A stretch of 46,805 nucleotides of DNA from Actinomycetota bacterium (GTDB taxonomy: Bacteria; Actinomycetota; Actinomycetes; Actinomycetales; Microbacteriaceae). The translations under genes and the position numbers were made by a program. Below, in pieces: positions 17,229 to 25,381 of the stretch. The stretch is from positions 1 to 46,805 of the forward strand of contig JAAFHT010000009.1 in assembly GCA_013297625.1 (NCBI GenBank), written 5' to 3'. Numbering within the stretch: position 1 is the stretch's first letter; every line of letters starts with the position of its first letter. The notes below the pieces were generated by a model, which saw nothing but the letters and a program-made list of their open reading frames with translations, searched no databases and was not told where the DNA came from.

Positions 17229-18377
17229 TCAGACCGGGCGAGTGACCGCGCCGAGCCGCGGCAGCCGCGGAACCCCCGCGGTTGCGCCGGCATCGGTCGG
17301 CACGATGACCTGCTGGGCGGCGGCGATGGCCACGCCCTCGGTCTCGACCGTGAGAGCCGCGGCCGGGTCGACTGATCGCTTGATCATCGCCAAGGCGATG
17401 GGCCCGAGCTCGTGATGGCGGGCGCTCGAGGTCACGGCTCCGACGGCCGCGCCGTCGAGCAGCACGGGTGATCCCGCACCGGGCAGCAGAGCGTCAGAGC
17501 CGTCGAGGTGCAGCATCACGAGGCGACGCGGCGGGTGGCCGAGGTTGTGCACCTTCGCCACGGTCTCTTGCCCGCGGTAGCAACCCTTGCTGAGGTGCAC
17601 GGCCGAGCGCAGCCAGTCGAGCTCGTGCGGAATCGTGCGGTCATCAACCTCGGCGCCAAACCGCGGGCGCCACGCGGCAATGCGCAGTGCCTCGAGGGCG
17701 AGCGTGCCGGCGACGTGCACGGTTCCGGCGCGCACGGCCCCAGCCACCTCGGTGAGCCGCGAGCGCTCGACGAGTAGCTCAACGGCCGCGAAGTCGGCGC
17801 CGGGGTGCTCGGCGTCGAGCGCGTATTGCCACCCGCCCGCCTGCACGGTGGTCCACGGGTCGCGCCACACGAGCGGCACGCCGTGGGGTTCGGCGGGCGG
17901 GACGAGCAGCGGGGTGTCGTCGGGTGCAAGCTGCCCGAGCGTCGCCCACAGCGCCGAGACGTCGGCAATCTCGACCCGCAACATGAATCGCATGCGATCG
18001 AGCCACGCGGCGAGCGCCGCCGTCTGTGAGCCCTCGACGAGCAACCACGCCGTCACGCCGTCATCGATGAGACGGATGCTGTGTTCGAGTCGTCCGTTGG
18101 GGTCGAGCAGCAACGTCTCGGCTGATTGGCCCGGCTCGAGCTGTATGAGCGACTGCGAGGTGAGCGAGTCGAGCCAGGTCAGCCGGTCGGGCCCCGTGAC
18201 GGTGACGACACCACGGTCGCTGAGGTCGACGATGGCGCGGCCGGCGGCGAGCATCCGTTGCTCGGCAACAAGGTCGCCGTAGTGCGCCGCGACGGCGCCC
18301 GAGGCGTCGGCGGCTGACGACATGGCAACGGCGCCGGAGAGGGCCAGCAGCGGGCTCGGAGACGTGGAATCAGGCAT
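17229..18377 (-). CDS. ygfZ: YgfZ/GcvT-like folate-binding protein
   Basis: A 382-aa protein of the GcvT/YgfZ superfamily. The hallmark KGCYRGQE of YgfZ is present (HLSKGCYRGQETVAKVHN). YgfZ/IBA57 proteins bind tetrahydrofolate and support assembly or repair of Fe-S enzymes. The N-terminal part (IVDLSDRGVVTVTGPDRLTW) is typical. The start overlaps the nitrobindin-like gene by 8 bases. The gene symbol is by family. Confidence 0.88.
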   Translation of the reverse strand: MPDSTSPSPLLALSGAVAMSSAADASGAVAAHYGDLVAEQRMLAAGRAIVDLSDRGVVTVTGPDRLTWLDSLTSQSLIQLEPGQSAETLLLDPNGRLEHSIRLIDDGVTAWLLVEGSQTAALAAWLDRMRFMLRVEIADVSALWATLGQLAPDDTPLLVPPAEPHGVPLVWRDPWTTVQAGGWQYALDAEHPGADFAAVELLVERSRLTEVAGAVRAGTVHVAGTLALEALRIAAWRPRFGAEVDDRTIPHELDWLRSAVHLSKGCYRGQETVAKVHNLGHPPRRLVMLHLDGSDALLPGAGSPVLLDGAAVGAVTSSARHHELGPIALAMIKRSVDPAAALTVETEGVAIAAAQQVIVPTDAGATAGVPRLPRLGAVTRPV

Positions 18378-18966
18378 CGCGACTCAGGGTTCCCGAGGCG
18401 TGGGTGCGGAGGTCATTACCGAGTGCCGCGATGTCCCAGGCCCACAGCAGGCGGCCGTCGACGAGCCCGTAGAGGCGCGTACCAGCGGCGTATTCTTTCG
18501 CACTCGCCGAACGCATGACCGCATCAGTCTGCAAGTCGATGCGCGCCTCGCCAACGCGACCCAAGTAGAGCTCGCTCACACCGCCGGGGTGAATGAGCGC
18601 GACCTCGACATCGAATCCGCCGTGGGGCGCACGCAGCTGCTCAACCTGCTCAGCGGTCGCGTAGGGGCGCGGCCCCTCCCCCGGCAGCATGCCCGGACCG
18701 GGGTCGCCCGCTTGCGAGGGCCGGTGCAGACGCCAGTAACCAGCCTCGGCGCTCAACGGGGTGTTTGCCTCATCGAGCAGCCAGGTGTGCGACGAGTAGT
18801 TGAGGTAGTTCAGACCGTCGTGGCTGAAGCTCACGCGCTGCCCAAACTCATGCTCGCGCGTGCGATCGCCGTCGCGATAGTGCACCACACCGGTGCCGTC
18901 CCACACGCCGATGAGCCACGCGAGCGGGGCCAGTTCGGCCGGCAGGCTCGTGTCGAGAGAGAACAC
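18370..18966 (-). CDS. Nitrobindin-like heme-binding protein (FABP-like beta-barrel)
   Basis: A 198-aa protein with the signature GVWDGTGVV near residue 20 (the GxWxGxG motif of nitrobindins) and a beta-rich pattern ending in LYGLVDGRLLWAWDIAAL. Related proteins bind heme in a lipocalin-like barrel and isomerise peroxynitrite. The start is GTG at 18966. It overlaps ygfZ and follows a 36-aa membrane peptide gene by 14 bases, so the three are probably one transcript. Confidence 0.85.
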   Translation of the reverse strand: MFSLDTSLPAELAPLAWLIGVWDGTGVVHYRDGDRTREHEFGQRVSFSHDGLNYLNYSSHTWLLDEANTPLSAEAGYWRLHRPSQAGDPGPGMLPGEGPRPYATAEQVEQLRAPHGGFDVEVALIHPGGVSELYLGRVGEARIDLQTDAVMRSASAKEYAAGTRLYGLVDGRLLWAWDIAALGNDLRTHASGTLSRDA

Positions 18967-18980
18967 GACGCCGGGCGAAA

Positions 18981-19091
18981 TCAGCGCTGGCCGCGGTAGA
19001 GGTTGACGAGCACGACGACCGAGACGAAACCGATCGCGAGCGTCGCCAGACCAAGCAGGCCGATGAAGAAGATCTCAAGCGCGAGAAGCAT
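18981..19091 (-). CDS. 36-aa single-span membrane peptide
   Basis: From the ATG at 19091 to the TGA at 18981 the frame encodes 36 residues (MLLALEIFFIGLLGLATLAI then GFVSVVVLVNLYRGQR). It is almost wholly hydrophobic with a basic tail, a plausible single transmembrane helix with its C-terminus inside. It sits 14 bases before the nitrobindin-like gene on the same strand. That position and the clean composition support it. The function is unknown. Confidence 0.6.
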   Translation of the reverse strand: MLLALEIFFIGLLGLATLAIGFVSVVVLVNLYRGQR

Positions 19092-19141
19092 GAGCCCAGT
19101 CTACGACGGCTCGCTGGGAGTGCGGTGCCCGTGAAGGGGCT

Positions 19142-19405
19142 CTAGAACCCCGCGACGAGGGCTGTGACGACAGACGCGATTGCCAGCAACACAAAAGCGC
19201 CGGTGACCGTCACAAGCATGCGCATGACGAGCCCGTCTTTCGACTGCAAGCTCACTTGAATGATGAACGTCATGATCATCGCGCCCCCGGCGATGGCGGG
19301 CAATACTGCCCACCACTCGCTCGCGGGCACCATCAGCCCGGCGATGACGACCGCCGCAATCACGGCAATCCACACGGGCAGCGCGGTGGCGACCGTTCGA
19401 GTCAT
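19142..19405 (-). CDS. Small three-helix membrane protein
   Basis: An 87-aa protein with three hydrophobic segments (about 8-27, 32-51 and 63-86), including IMTFIIQVSLQSKDGLVMRM. No family is recognised. It is divergent from the GlnR-type gene with a 50-base spacer. A TAGCAT -10-like sequence lies 8 bases before its ATG, so its mRNA may be leaderless. Confidence 0.75.
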   Translation of the reverse strand: MTRTVATALPVWIAVIAAVVIAGLMVPASEWWAVLPAIAGGAMIMTFIIQVSLQSKDGLVMRMLVTVTGAFVLLAIASVVTALVAGF

Positions 19406-19455
19406 GCCCCCATGCTAGGGCGCTTGTACACTGAGCGAGACACCGTGGAGGACAA

Positions 19456-20148
19456 GTGGCTCAGTTGTTGATCCTGACCTCGCAGGTGAACACCGACGTT
19501 CTTCCGGCGCTGGCCCTGCTCAGCCACCGGGTGCGCCGCATTCCGGCGGAACCGGCGGCTCTTGTTGGCGCGCCTCCCGCCGACGTCATCATCGTTGACG
19601 CGCGCGGCGATCTCGCCAGCGCCAAGTCGCTCTGCAAGATCTTGACCACCACGGGCGCCGGTTCTCCCATCATCGTTGTGCTCACCGAGGGTGGGCTCAC
19701 GGCTGTCAACGCCGAGTGGGGCATCGACGATGTGCTGCTCGACACCGCGGGGCCCGCTGAAGTGGATGCCCGGTTACGCCTCGCCATCGGCCGCCAGTCG
19801 CGCGACGAAGGCTCGAGCATGATTCGGGCATCCGGAGTCGTCATTGACGAAGCGAGCTACTCGGCGAAAGTGCACGGCCGCACGCTCGACCTGACCTTCA
19901 AAGAGTTCGAATTGCTGCGGTTTTTTGCCACCCACCCCAGCCGCGTCTTTACCCGCGAGCAATTGCTCAGCGAGGTGTGGGGATACGACTACTTCGGTGG
20001 CACGCGCACGGTAGACGTGCATGTGCGGCGTTTGCGCGCGAAGCTCGGCGACATGGAGTCGCTCATTGGCACCGTGCGCAACGTGGGCTACCGCTTCACG
20101 GTGCACGAAGACGAGAGCGAGCAAGCGCCCGCGCGCTCGACCTTCTAG
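19456..20148 (+). CDS. glnR: GlnR-type orphan response regulator
   Basis: A 230-aa OmpR-family protein starting at GTG 19456. The receiver domain is atypical: it keeps Asp48 ([10 protein letters not shown]) but lacks the usual acidic pair and Lys. The stretches [20 protein letters not shown] and [19 protein letters not shown] match GlnR of Streptomyces and mycobacteria as I remember them. The winged helix is standard ([33 protein letters not shown]). GlnR controls nitrogen assimilation. Here it converges on pstBACS, as in other actinobacteria. A TACACT -10-like sequence lies upstream (19430-19435). Confidence 0.82.
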   Translation: MAQLLILTSQVNTDVLPALALLSHRVRRIPAEPAALVGAPPADVIIVDARGDLASAKSLCKILTTTGAGSPIIVVLTEGGLTAVNAEWGIDDVLLDTAGPAEVDARLRLAIGRQSRDEGSSMIRASGVVIDEASYSAKVHGRTLDLTFKEFELLRFFATHPSRVFTREQLLSEVWGYDYFGGTRTVDVHVRRLRAKLGDMESLIGTVRNVGYRFTVHEDESEQAPARSTF

Positions 20149-20181
20149 GGGCCCGCGCTGCGCTGCGCCTGTTGCGTCGGG

Positions 20182-20961
20182 TTATCCGAACTTGCCCGAG
20201 ACGTAGTCTTCGGTGTCTTTCACGCTCGGGTTCGAGAAGATCACCGAGGTGTCGTCGTACTCGATGAGCTTGCCCGGCTTGCCCGTGCCCGCGATGTTGA
20301 AGAACGCCGTCTTGTCACTCACGCGGCTCGCCTGCTGCATGTTGTGAGTCACGATGACGATCGTGTATTCCTTCTTGAGCTCTTCGATGAGGTCTTCGAT
20401 GGCGAGCGTCGAAATGGGGTCGAGAGCCGAGCACGGCTCGTCCATGAGAATCACCTCGGGCTCAACGGCGATCGCGCGCGCAATGCACAAGCGCTGCTGC
20501 TGACCACCCGAAATGCTCGAGCCGGGCCGTTCGAGGCGATCCTTGACCTCGTTCCAGAGGTTGGCGCCCTGAAGAGACTTCTCGACCAAGTCGTCGGCAT
20601 CGGTCTTGCTGATGCGACGGTTGTTGAGCTTGACGCCCGCGAGCACGTTGTCGCGAATCGACATCGTGGGGAAGGGGTTGGGCCGCTGAAAGACCATGCC
20701 CACCTGTCGGCGCACGAGCACGGGGTCAACACCCGGGCCATAGAGGTCATCGCCGTCGATGAGCACTTCGCCCTCGACGTAGGCGCCGGGAATCACCTCG
20801 TGCATGCGGTTCAGCGTGCGGATGAAGGTCGACTTGCCACAGCCAGACGGGCCGATGAAGGCGGTGACGCTGCGGGGCTCGATGACCATGCTGACGTCTT
20901 CCACCGCCTTGAACTTGCCGTAGTAGACGTTGAGGTCGTTGACTTCGATGCGCTTAGACAC
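20182..20961 (-). CDS. pstB: Phosphate ABC transporter ATP-binding protein
   Basis: A 259-aa ATPase starting at GTG 20961 ([17 protein letters not shown]). Walker A is GPSGCGKST, the signature is [11 protein letters not shown], Walker B is [13 protein letters not shown] and the H-loop is IVTHNM. It powers high-affinity phosphate import with PstSCA and is the last gene of pstSCAB. A longer frame reaches into pstA and was rejected. Confidence 0.97.
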   Translation of the reverse strand: MSKRIEVNDLNVYYGKFKAVEDVSMVIEPRSVTAFIGPSGCGKSTFIRTLNRMHEVIPGAYVEGEVLIDGDDLYGPGVDPVLVRRQVGMVFQRPNPFPTMSIRDNVLAGVKLNNRRISKTDADDLVEKSLQGANLWNEVKDRLERPGSSISGGQQQRLCIARAIAVEPEVILMDEPCSALDPISTLAIEDLIEELKKEYTIVIVTHNMQQASRVSDKTAFFNIAGTGKPGKLIEYDDTSVIFSNPSVKDTEDYVSGKFG

Positions 20962-20992
20962 GGTGTCGGTTTTCCTTCGGTCGGTTCTGGGC

Positions 20993-22072
20993 TTATCGGC
21001 CGAGCTTGGGGGCGAAGGCGCGAGCGATAATGCGCGCCACAAGGTTGAGCAGCATGACGATGAGGATGAGCGTGAGTGCTCCAGCCCACGCACGGTCGAG
21101 GTAGGCCTGTGTGTCGACACCCTGGTTGGAGTACGAGGTGAAGACGAACACCGGCAGCGACTGCATGCGTTCGGCGAAGAGGTTGTAGTTCATGCTCGCG
21201 GTGAAGCCGGCGACGATGAGCAGGGGTGCCGTCTCACCGATGACGCGAGCGATCGAGAGCATGATGCCCGTCGCGATGCCCGCCGCCGACGTCGGAAGAA
21301 CAACGTTGAGAATCGTCAGCCACTTGGGCACACCGAGCGCATACGAGGCTTCACGCAACTCGTTCGGCACCACGCGCAGCATCTCTTCGCACGAGCGCAC
21401 GACAACCGGAATCATCAGCACGGCAAGAGCGATCGCTCCCGCGAAGCCCATGCGCACGCCGGGGCCGAAGAAGATCGCGAACAGCGCGAACGCGAAGAGA
21501 CCCGCAACGATCGAGGGGATGCCGGTCATGACGTCGACGAAGAACGTGATCGCCCGGGCAAGCGGACCGCGACCATATTCGACGAGGTAGATCGCCGTAA
21601 AGAGACCGATGGGGATCGAGATGATCGCGGCGGTGCCCGTCATGAGCAGCGTGCCCACGATCGCGTGAGCCGCGCCACCGCCCTCGCCCACGACGTTGCG
21701 CATCGAGCTCGTGAAGAACTCGACATCAAAACGAGCCGAACCGTTAACCACGACGGTGAAGAGCAACGACACGAGCGGGGCCATCGCGATGATGAATGCG
21801 CCCGTCACGAGGGCCGTCACGAAGCGGTCGGTCGCCTTGCGCGAGCCCTCGACGAGTCGACTGATGACGACGATCGACACCAGGTAGAACAACGCCCCCA
21901 GAGCGATGGCGCCGACGAGCGAGAACTCTGACGACACAGCGCTCGCGATGAGCGAGACGATTCCGCCCGCGGCAGCGAGCGAAAGGCCGAGAATCACCCA
22001 CGGCGTGCGGGGGTGCAGCTGACCTTGCGTGAGCGAGTTGGTGATGCCGGTCTGCACGACGGTCGCAGTCAT
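20993..22072 (-). CDS. pstA: Phosphate ABC transporter permease PstA
   Basis: A 359-aa permease. The N-terminal 70 residues carry two helices ([34 protein letters not shown]), and the conserved part of about 250 residues has an EAA-type loop ([20 protein letters not shown]). The start lies one base past the pstC stop. It forms the membrane channel with PstC. Confidence 0.96.
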   Translation of the reverse strand: MTATVVQTGITNSLTQGQLHPRTPWVILGLSLAAAGGIVSLIASAVSSEFSLVGAIALGALFYLVSIVVISRLVEGSRKATDRFVTALVTGAFIIAMAPLVSLLFTVVVNGSARFDVEFFTSSMRNVVGEGGGAAHAIVGTLLMTGTAAIISIPIGLFTAIYLVEYGRGPLARAITFFVDVMTGIPSIVAGLFAFALFAIFFGPGVRMGFAGAIALAVLMIPVVVRSCEEMLRVVPNELREASYALGVPKWLTILNVVLPTSAAGIATGIMLSIARVIGETAPLLIVAGFTASMNYNLFAERMQSLPVFVFTSYSNQGVDTQAYLDRAWAGALTLILIVMLLNLVARIIARAFAPKLGR

Positions 22073-22073
22073 G

Positions 22074-23033
22074 TCAGTTCGCTCCTGAGAAGTCTTTACG
22101 GCGGTTGACGATGTAGCGCGCGATCGAGTTCACGATGAGCGTGATCACGAAGAGGATGAGGCCCGTGGCGATGAGCAGGTTCACGTTGATGCCGTAGGCC
22201 TCGGGAAAGCTCAGCGCGATGTTGGCGGCAATGGTCGACGGGTTGGTCGAACTCACGAGGTTGATCGTGATGACGCCCGTGGCAGACAGCACCATGGCGA
22301 CGGCCATGGTTTCGCCGAGGGCACGGCCCAAGCCCAGCATGGCGCCCGAGATGATGCCGGGGCGCCCGAACGGCAGCACCGCCATTGTGATCATCTCCCA
22401 GCGCGTCGCACCGAGCGCGAGCGCAGCCTCTTCATGAAGCACGGGGGTCTGGATGAAGATCTCGCGGCAGATGGCCGTCATGACCGGCAGGATCATGACA
22501 CCGAGCACGATCGCCGCCGTCAGAATCGTGCGGCCCGTGCCCGAGACAGGCGGTGCGAAGAGTGGAATCCAGCCCAGGTTCTCGGCGAGCCAGGTGTAGG
22601 CCGGCAGCACAGCAGGGGCGAGAACGCCGATGCCCCACAGGCCGAAGACGACCGAGGGAACCGCCGCGAGCAAGTCGACGATGTAACCGAGAATCTGAGC
22701 GAGGCGACGCGGCGCGTAGTGCGAGATGAACAGGGCGATTCCGACGGCGAGCGGCAGGGCCATGACGAGCGCCAGAGTGGCCGACCAGAGCGTGCCGAAC
22801 ACGAGCGGCCAGACGTAGTCGCCGAAGCTTGCGGGTGAACCGATCAGGTCTTCGGGATCAGCAACGAAGGCCGGGAGGCTTTGCCCCACCAAGAAGATGG
22901 CGACGGCCGCGAGAATCGCGAGGATGGCCGAGCCCGAGATGAGCGACGTGCGAGAGAAGATGATGTCGCCGAGTCGCTGCTTCGGCTTTCCCTGTGATGC
23001 GACGGGGAGAACCTTGGGGTCTGTCGCGGTCAT
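22074..23033 (-). CDS. pstC: Phosphate ABC transporter permease PstC
   Basis: A 319-aa permease with six or more helices. The cytoplasmic coupling loop is visible as HEEAALALGATRWEMITMAV. The N-terminal 30 residues are cytoplasmic and basic. It is separated from pstS by 153 bases that contain a strong hairpin, so the permease genes may be expressed less than pstS. Confidence 0.96.
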   Translation of the reverse strand: MTATDPKVLPVASQGKPKQRLGDIIFSRTSLISGSAILAILAAVAIFLVGQSLPAFVADPEDLIGSPASFGDYVWPLVFGTLWSATLALVMALPLAVGIALFISHYAPRRLAQILGYIVDLLAAVPSVVFGLWGIGVLAPAVLPAYTWLAENLGWIPLFAPPVSGTGRTILTAAIVLGVMILPVMTAICREIFIQTPVLHEEAALALGATRWEMITMAVLPFGRPGIISGAMLGLGRALGETMAVAMVLSATGVITINLVSSTNPSTIAANIALSFPEAYGINVNLLIATGLILFVITLIVNSIARYIVNRRKDFSGAN

Positions 23034-23128
23034 CGACTCGGTTCCTCCGCAGATCAGGATGGGCCAGGGGGTCGTGCGTGGTGGTGCTCAGGGGAACGGG
23101 ATCACAAGGTCCGACCCCAGTCTGACGG

Positions 23129-23166
23129 CCGTGGGGTGCGGGGGCAACTGCTCCCACACCCCACGG
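23129..23166 (-). promoter_or_regulatory. Intercistronic hairpin between pstS and pstC
   Basis: CCGTGGGGTG (23129-23138) pairs perfectly with CACCCCACGG (23157-23166), with an 18-base loop that can pair further. No U-tract follows. It lies 20 bases after the pstS stop codon. Such structures commonly protect the 3' end of the upstream message or cause partial termination, giving more binding protein than permease. Confidence 0.75.
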
Positions 23167-23186
23167 CGTAATCAGGGTGGTGCTGA

Positions 23187-24269
23187 CTAGCTGATGACGT
23201 CGATCGCGGCAGTCACGCGCTCGAAGAGCGTGGCCGAGATCGGGGCCGAACCGGCACCCGCATTGGCAGCAGCCTGGCCGGCCTCGCTCGCCATGTAGGT
23301 GAAGTACGCCTTGACGAGCTCGCCCTTGGCCGGGTCGAGGTAGGTCTCGCAACCGACGAGGTACGCGACGAGCACGACCGGGTAGGCAGCGCTGTCGGGC
23401 GTACGGTCAAGCTCGATGCTCAGGTCGAAGTCGGGGCGACCCTCGATGAACGGCGAAGCGTCGACGACGGCCGCGGCAGCCTCGGGCGAGAACGGAACGA
23501 ACTCGTCACCGATCTGCACCGCAACGGTGCCGAGGTCACCGGCGCGCGAAGCGTCGGCGTAGCCGATGGTGCCCACACCGTTGGTCACGGCGTCAACAAC
23601 ACCCGAGGTGCCCTGAGCGCCCTCACCCGAGTCGAGCGGCCACACGCCGTCAGCCTCGAAGGTCCAGACCGACGGAGCGGCCTGAGCGAGGTAGTCGGTG
23701 AAGTTGTCCGTCGTGCCCGAGTCGTCCGAGCGGTGAACCGGCGTGATGGCCAGGTCAGGAAGCTCGACACCCTCGTTGAGGTCGGCGATCGCCGCGTCGT
23801 TCCAGTTGGTGATCGTGCCGGCGAAGATGCCCGCGATGACGTCGGCGCTCATGTTGAGCTCCGAAACACCGTCAAGGTTGAAGATGACGGCGATCGGCGA
23901 GACGTAGAGCGGAAGCTGCACGATGCCCGAGCCCTCGGCGCACGACGCGAAGCCGCCAGCGGCAACCTCTTCGTCGTTGAACGCGCGGTCGGTGCCAGCG
24001 AAGTCGCTACCACCGGCGAGGAAGGTCTCGCGGCCAGCGCCCGAACCCGTGGGGTCGTACGTGACGGTGACCTCGGGGTTGGCGGTCTGGAACTCAGCGA
24101 TCCAGACCTCCTGGGCAGCGCCGACAGCCGACGAGCCGGCTCCGACAAGGTTTCCGGCGAGAGCGCTGGGCGCCTCTTCGGTGGGGGTTTCGTTGGTGGC
24201 GCAAGCGCTCAGAACGAGGGCTGCGGCGACGCTGATGGCAGCAAAGCTGCCGACACGCGTGATGTTCAC
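23187..24269 (-). CDS. pstS: Phosphate-binding lipoprotein PstS
   Basis: A 360-aa periplasmic-type binding protein. The signal peptide ends in the lipobox LSAC with lipidated Cys23. The phosphate-binding signatures are visible: GAGSSAVGAAQEVWIAEFQ, TYDPTGSGAGRE, DFAGTDRAF and HRSDDSGTTDNFTDYL. It captures phosphate for PstCAB. It is the first gene of the operon and is preceded by a PHO-box-like triple repeat and a -10 TAGACA. Confidence 0.97.
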   Translation of the reverse strand: MNITRVGSFAAISVAAALVLSACATNETPTEEAPSALAGNLVGAGSSAVGAAQEVWIAEFQTANPEVTVTYDPTGSGAGRETFLAGGSDFAGTDRAFNDEEVAAGGFASCAEGSGIVQLPLYVSPIAVIFNLDGVSELNMSADVIAGIFAGTITNWNDAAIADLNEGVELPDLAITPVHRSDDSGTTDNFTDYLAQAAPSVWTFEADGVWPLDSGEGAQGTSGVVDAVTNGVGTIGYADASRAGDLGTVAVQIGDEFVPFSPEAAAAVVDASPFIEGRPDFDLSIELDRTPDSAAYPVVLVAYLVGCETYLDPAKGELVKAYFTYMASEAGQAAANAGAGSAPISATLFERVTAAIDVIS

Positions 24270-24350
24270 TGTGTTTTCCCTTCGGGGATCGATTCGTGAT
24301 TGCGTGCCCGGCGCAGGAGGCCGGACGAATGAAACGGTAGGGAGCGTCGG

Positions 24351-24399
24351 TGTCTACGCTCCGCCCCCTAGGTGAACGGCAGGTTAACGCGTGGCGAAT
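24351..24399 (-). promoter_or_regulatory. pstS promoter with triple PHO box
   Basis: On the minus strand three 7-mers lie exactly 11 bases apart: ATTCGCC (24399-24393), GTTAACC (24388-24382) and GTTCACC (24377-24371). Fifteen bases after the last GTTCAC is TAGACA (24356-24351), a good -10. This matches PHO boxes of actinobacterial PhoP/RegX3 regulons that replace the -35. It sits between pstS and the MutT1-like gene. Confidence 0.75.
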
Positions 24400-24403
24400 C
24401 TGC

Positions 24404-25381
24404 CTAAGCGTCGACAGCCGGAACGTGGGTCTCGATCGCGACAAGCCGAAGGGCCGGCCCCTCTGCCGAGACGTGCATGACGGCATACTCACCCGTTGAC
24501 AACGCAGCGCTGCGACGGAGTGCCGGAGTGACCGCGGCCCCCGTCAGTTCGGCGACGGCACCAATGATCTGCGGGATCACCGGGCCGTGGCTGCACAGCA
24601 CGGCGGTCGTGCGACGCGCAAGGCGCTTTTCAACCTGGCGACGAACACGAAGGCCATCGCTCGCATAGGCGTCTTGACTGATGCTGCGCGAGTGCTTGAC
24701 CTCGAGCCCCATGACGTCGGCCGTCGGCGCGATCGTCGAGACGCAGCGGGCAGCCGTGCTCGTCACGAGCGTTTCTGGCCCAAACGCGGCGACACCGCCA
24801 GCGACCGACCGTGACTGCTCAAGACCGCGGTGCAAGAGCGGACGCGTGTGGTCAGGACCATCCCACTGCTCGTGCGGCATGGCCTTGCCATGACGCAGCA
24901 CGATGATCGCGAAGGTGCGGGCGAGTCCGGCCTCGAGTTGTGCGGCGAAGCGCTCGACAACGTCCGCATCATGCTCGTAGCTGAGGTGCTTGACGGCCTT
25001 CGCAATGGGCACCCACTCGAGGGCGCGAATCTCGCCGTTCGCCTCGTAGCTGTGGCGTTCGGCGTGGCCCGCGTCCACTTCGGCCGACCAGTAGTGCACG
25101 ACCTTGTCGCGCCCATTGGGCAGCCGGTATTCGACCGTGCCGAGGGGAGCCCCCAGAGAGACCTCAAAGCCGGTCTCTTCGGCGATCTCACGCACGGCCG
25201 TGTGCGGCAGCGTTTCGCCCGGGTCAACCTTGCCCTTCGGCAGCGAGACATCTTTGTGCTGTGTGCGATGCACGAGCAAGATGCGCACCTTGCCGTCGAC
25301 CATCTTCCACACCACGGCTCCGGCCGCCTCAACGGTGTCAGAGACGGTGGGAAGCGGGGCGACGGGCGTTACGGGGGTCAT
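24404..25381 (-). CDS. Nudix hydrolase / histidine phosphatase fusion, MutT1-like
   Basis: A 325-aa two-domain protein. Residues about 18-150 contain a complete Nudix box ([20 protein letters not shown] followed by TGF). Residues about 158-320 are a SixA-type histidine phosphatase with [20 protein letters not shown] and SHGPVIPQ. The layout equals mycobacterial MutT1, which hydrolyses 8-oxo-(d)GTP and diadenosine polyphosphates. The start overlaps the ppk stop (ATGA), so it is co-transcribed after ppk. Confidence 0.92.
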   Translation of the reverse strand: MTPVTPVAPLPTVSDTVEAAGAVVWKMVDGKVRILLVHRTQHKDVSLPKGKVDPGETLPHTAVREIAEETGFEVSLGAPLGTVEYRLPNGRDKVVHYWSAEVDAGHAERHSYEANGEIRALEWVPIAKAVKHLSYEHDADVVERFAAQLEAGLARTFAIIVLRHGKAMPHEQWDGPDHTRPLLHRGLEQSRSVAGGVAAFGPETLVTSTAARCVSTIAPTADVMGLEVKHSRSISQDAYASDGLRVRRQVEKRLARRTTAVLCSHGPVIPQIIGAVAELTGAAVTPALRRSAALSTGEYAVMHVSAEGPALRLVAIETHVPAVDA

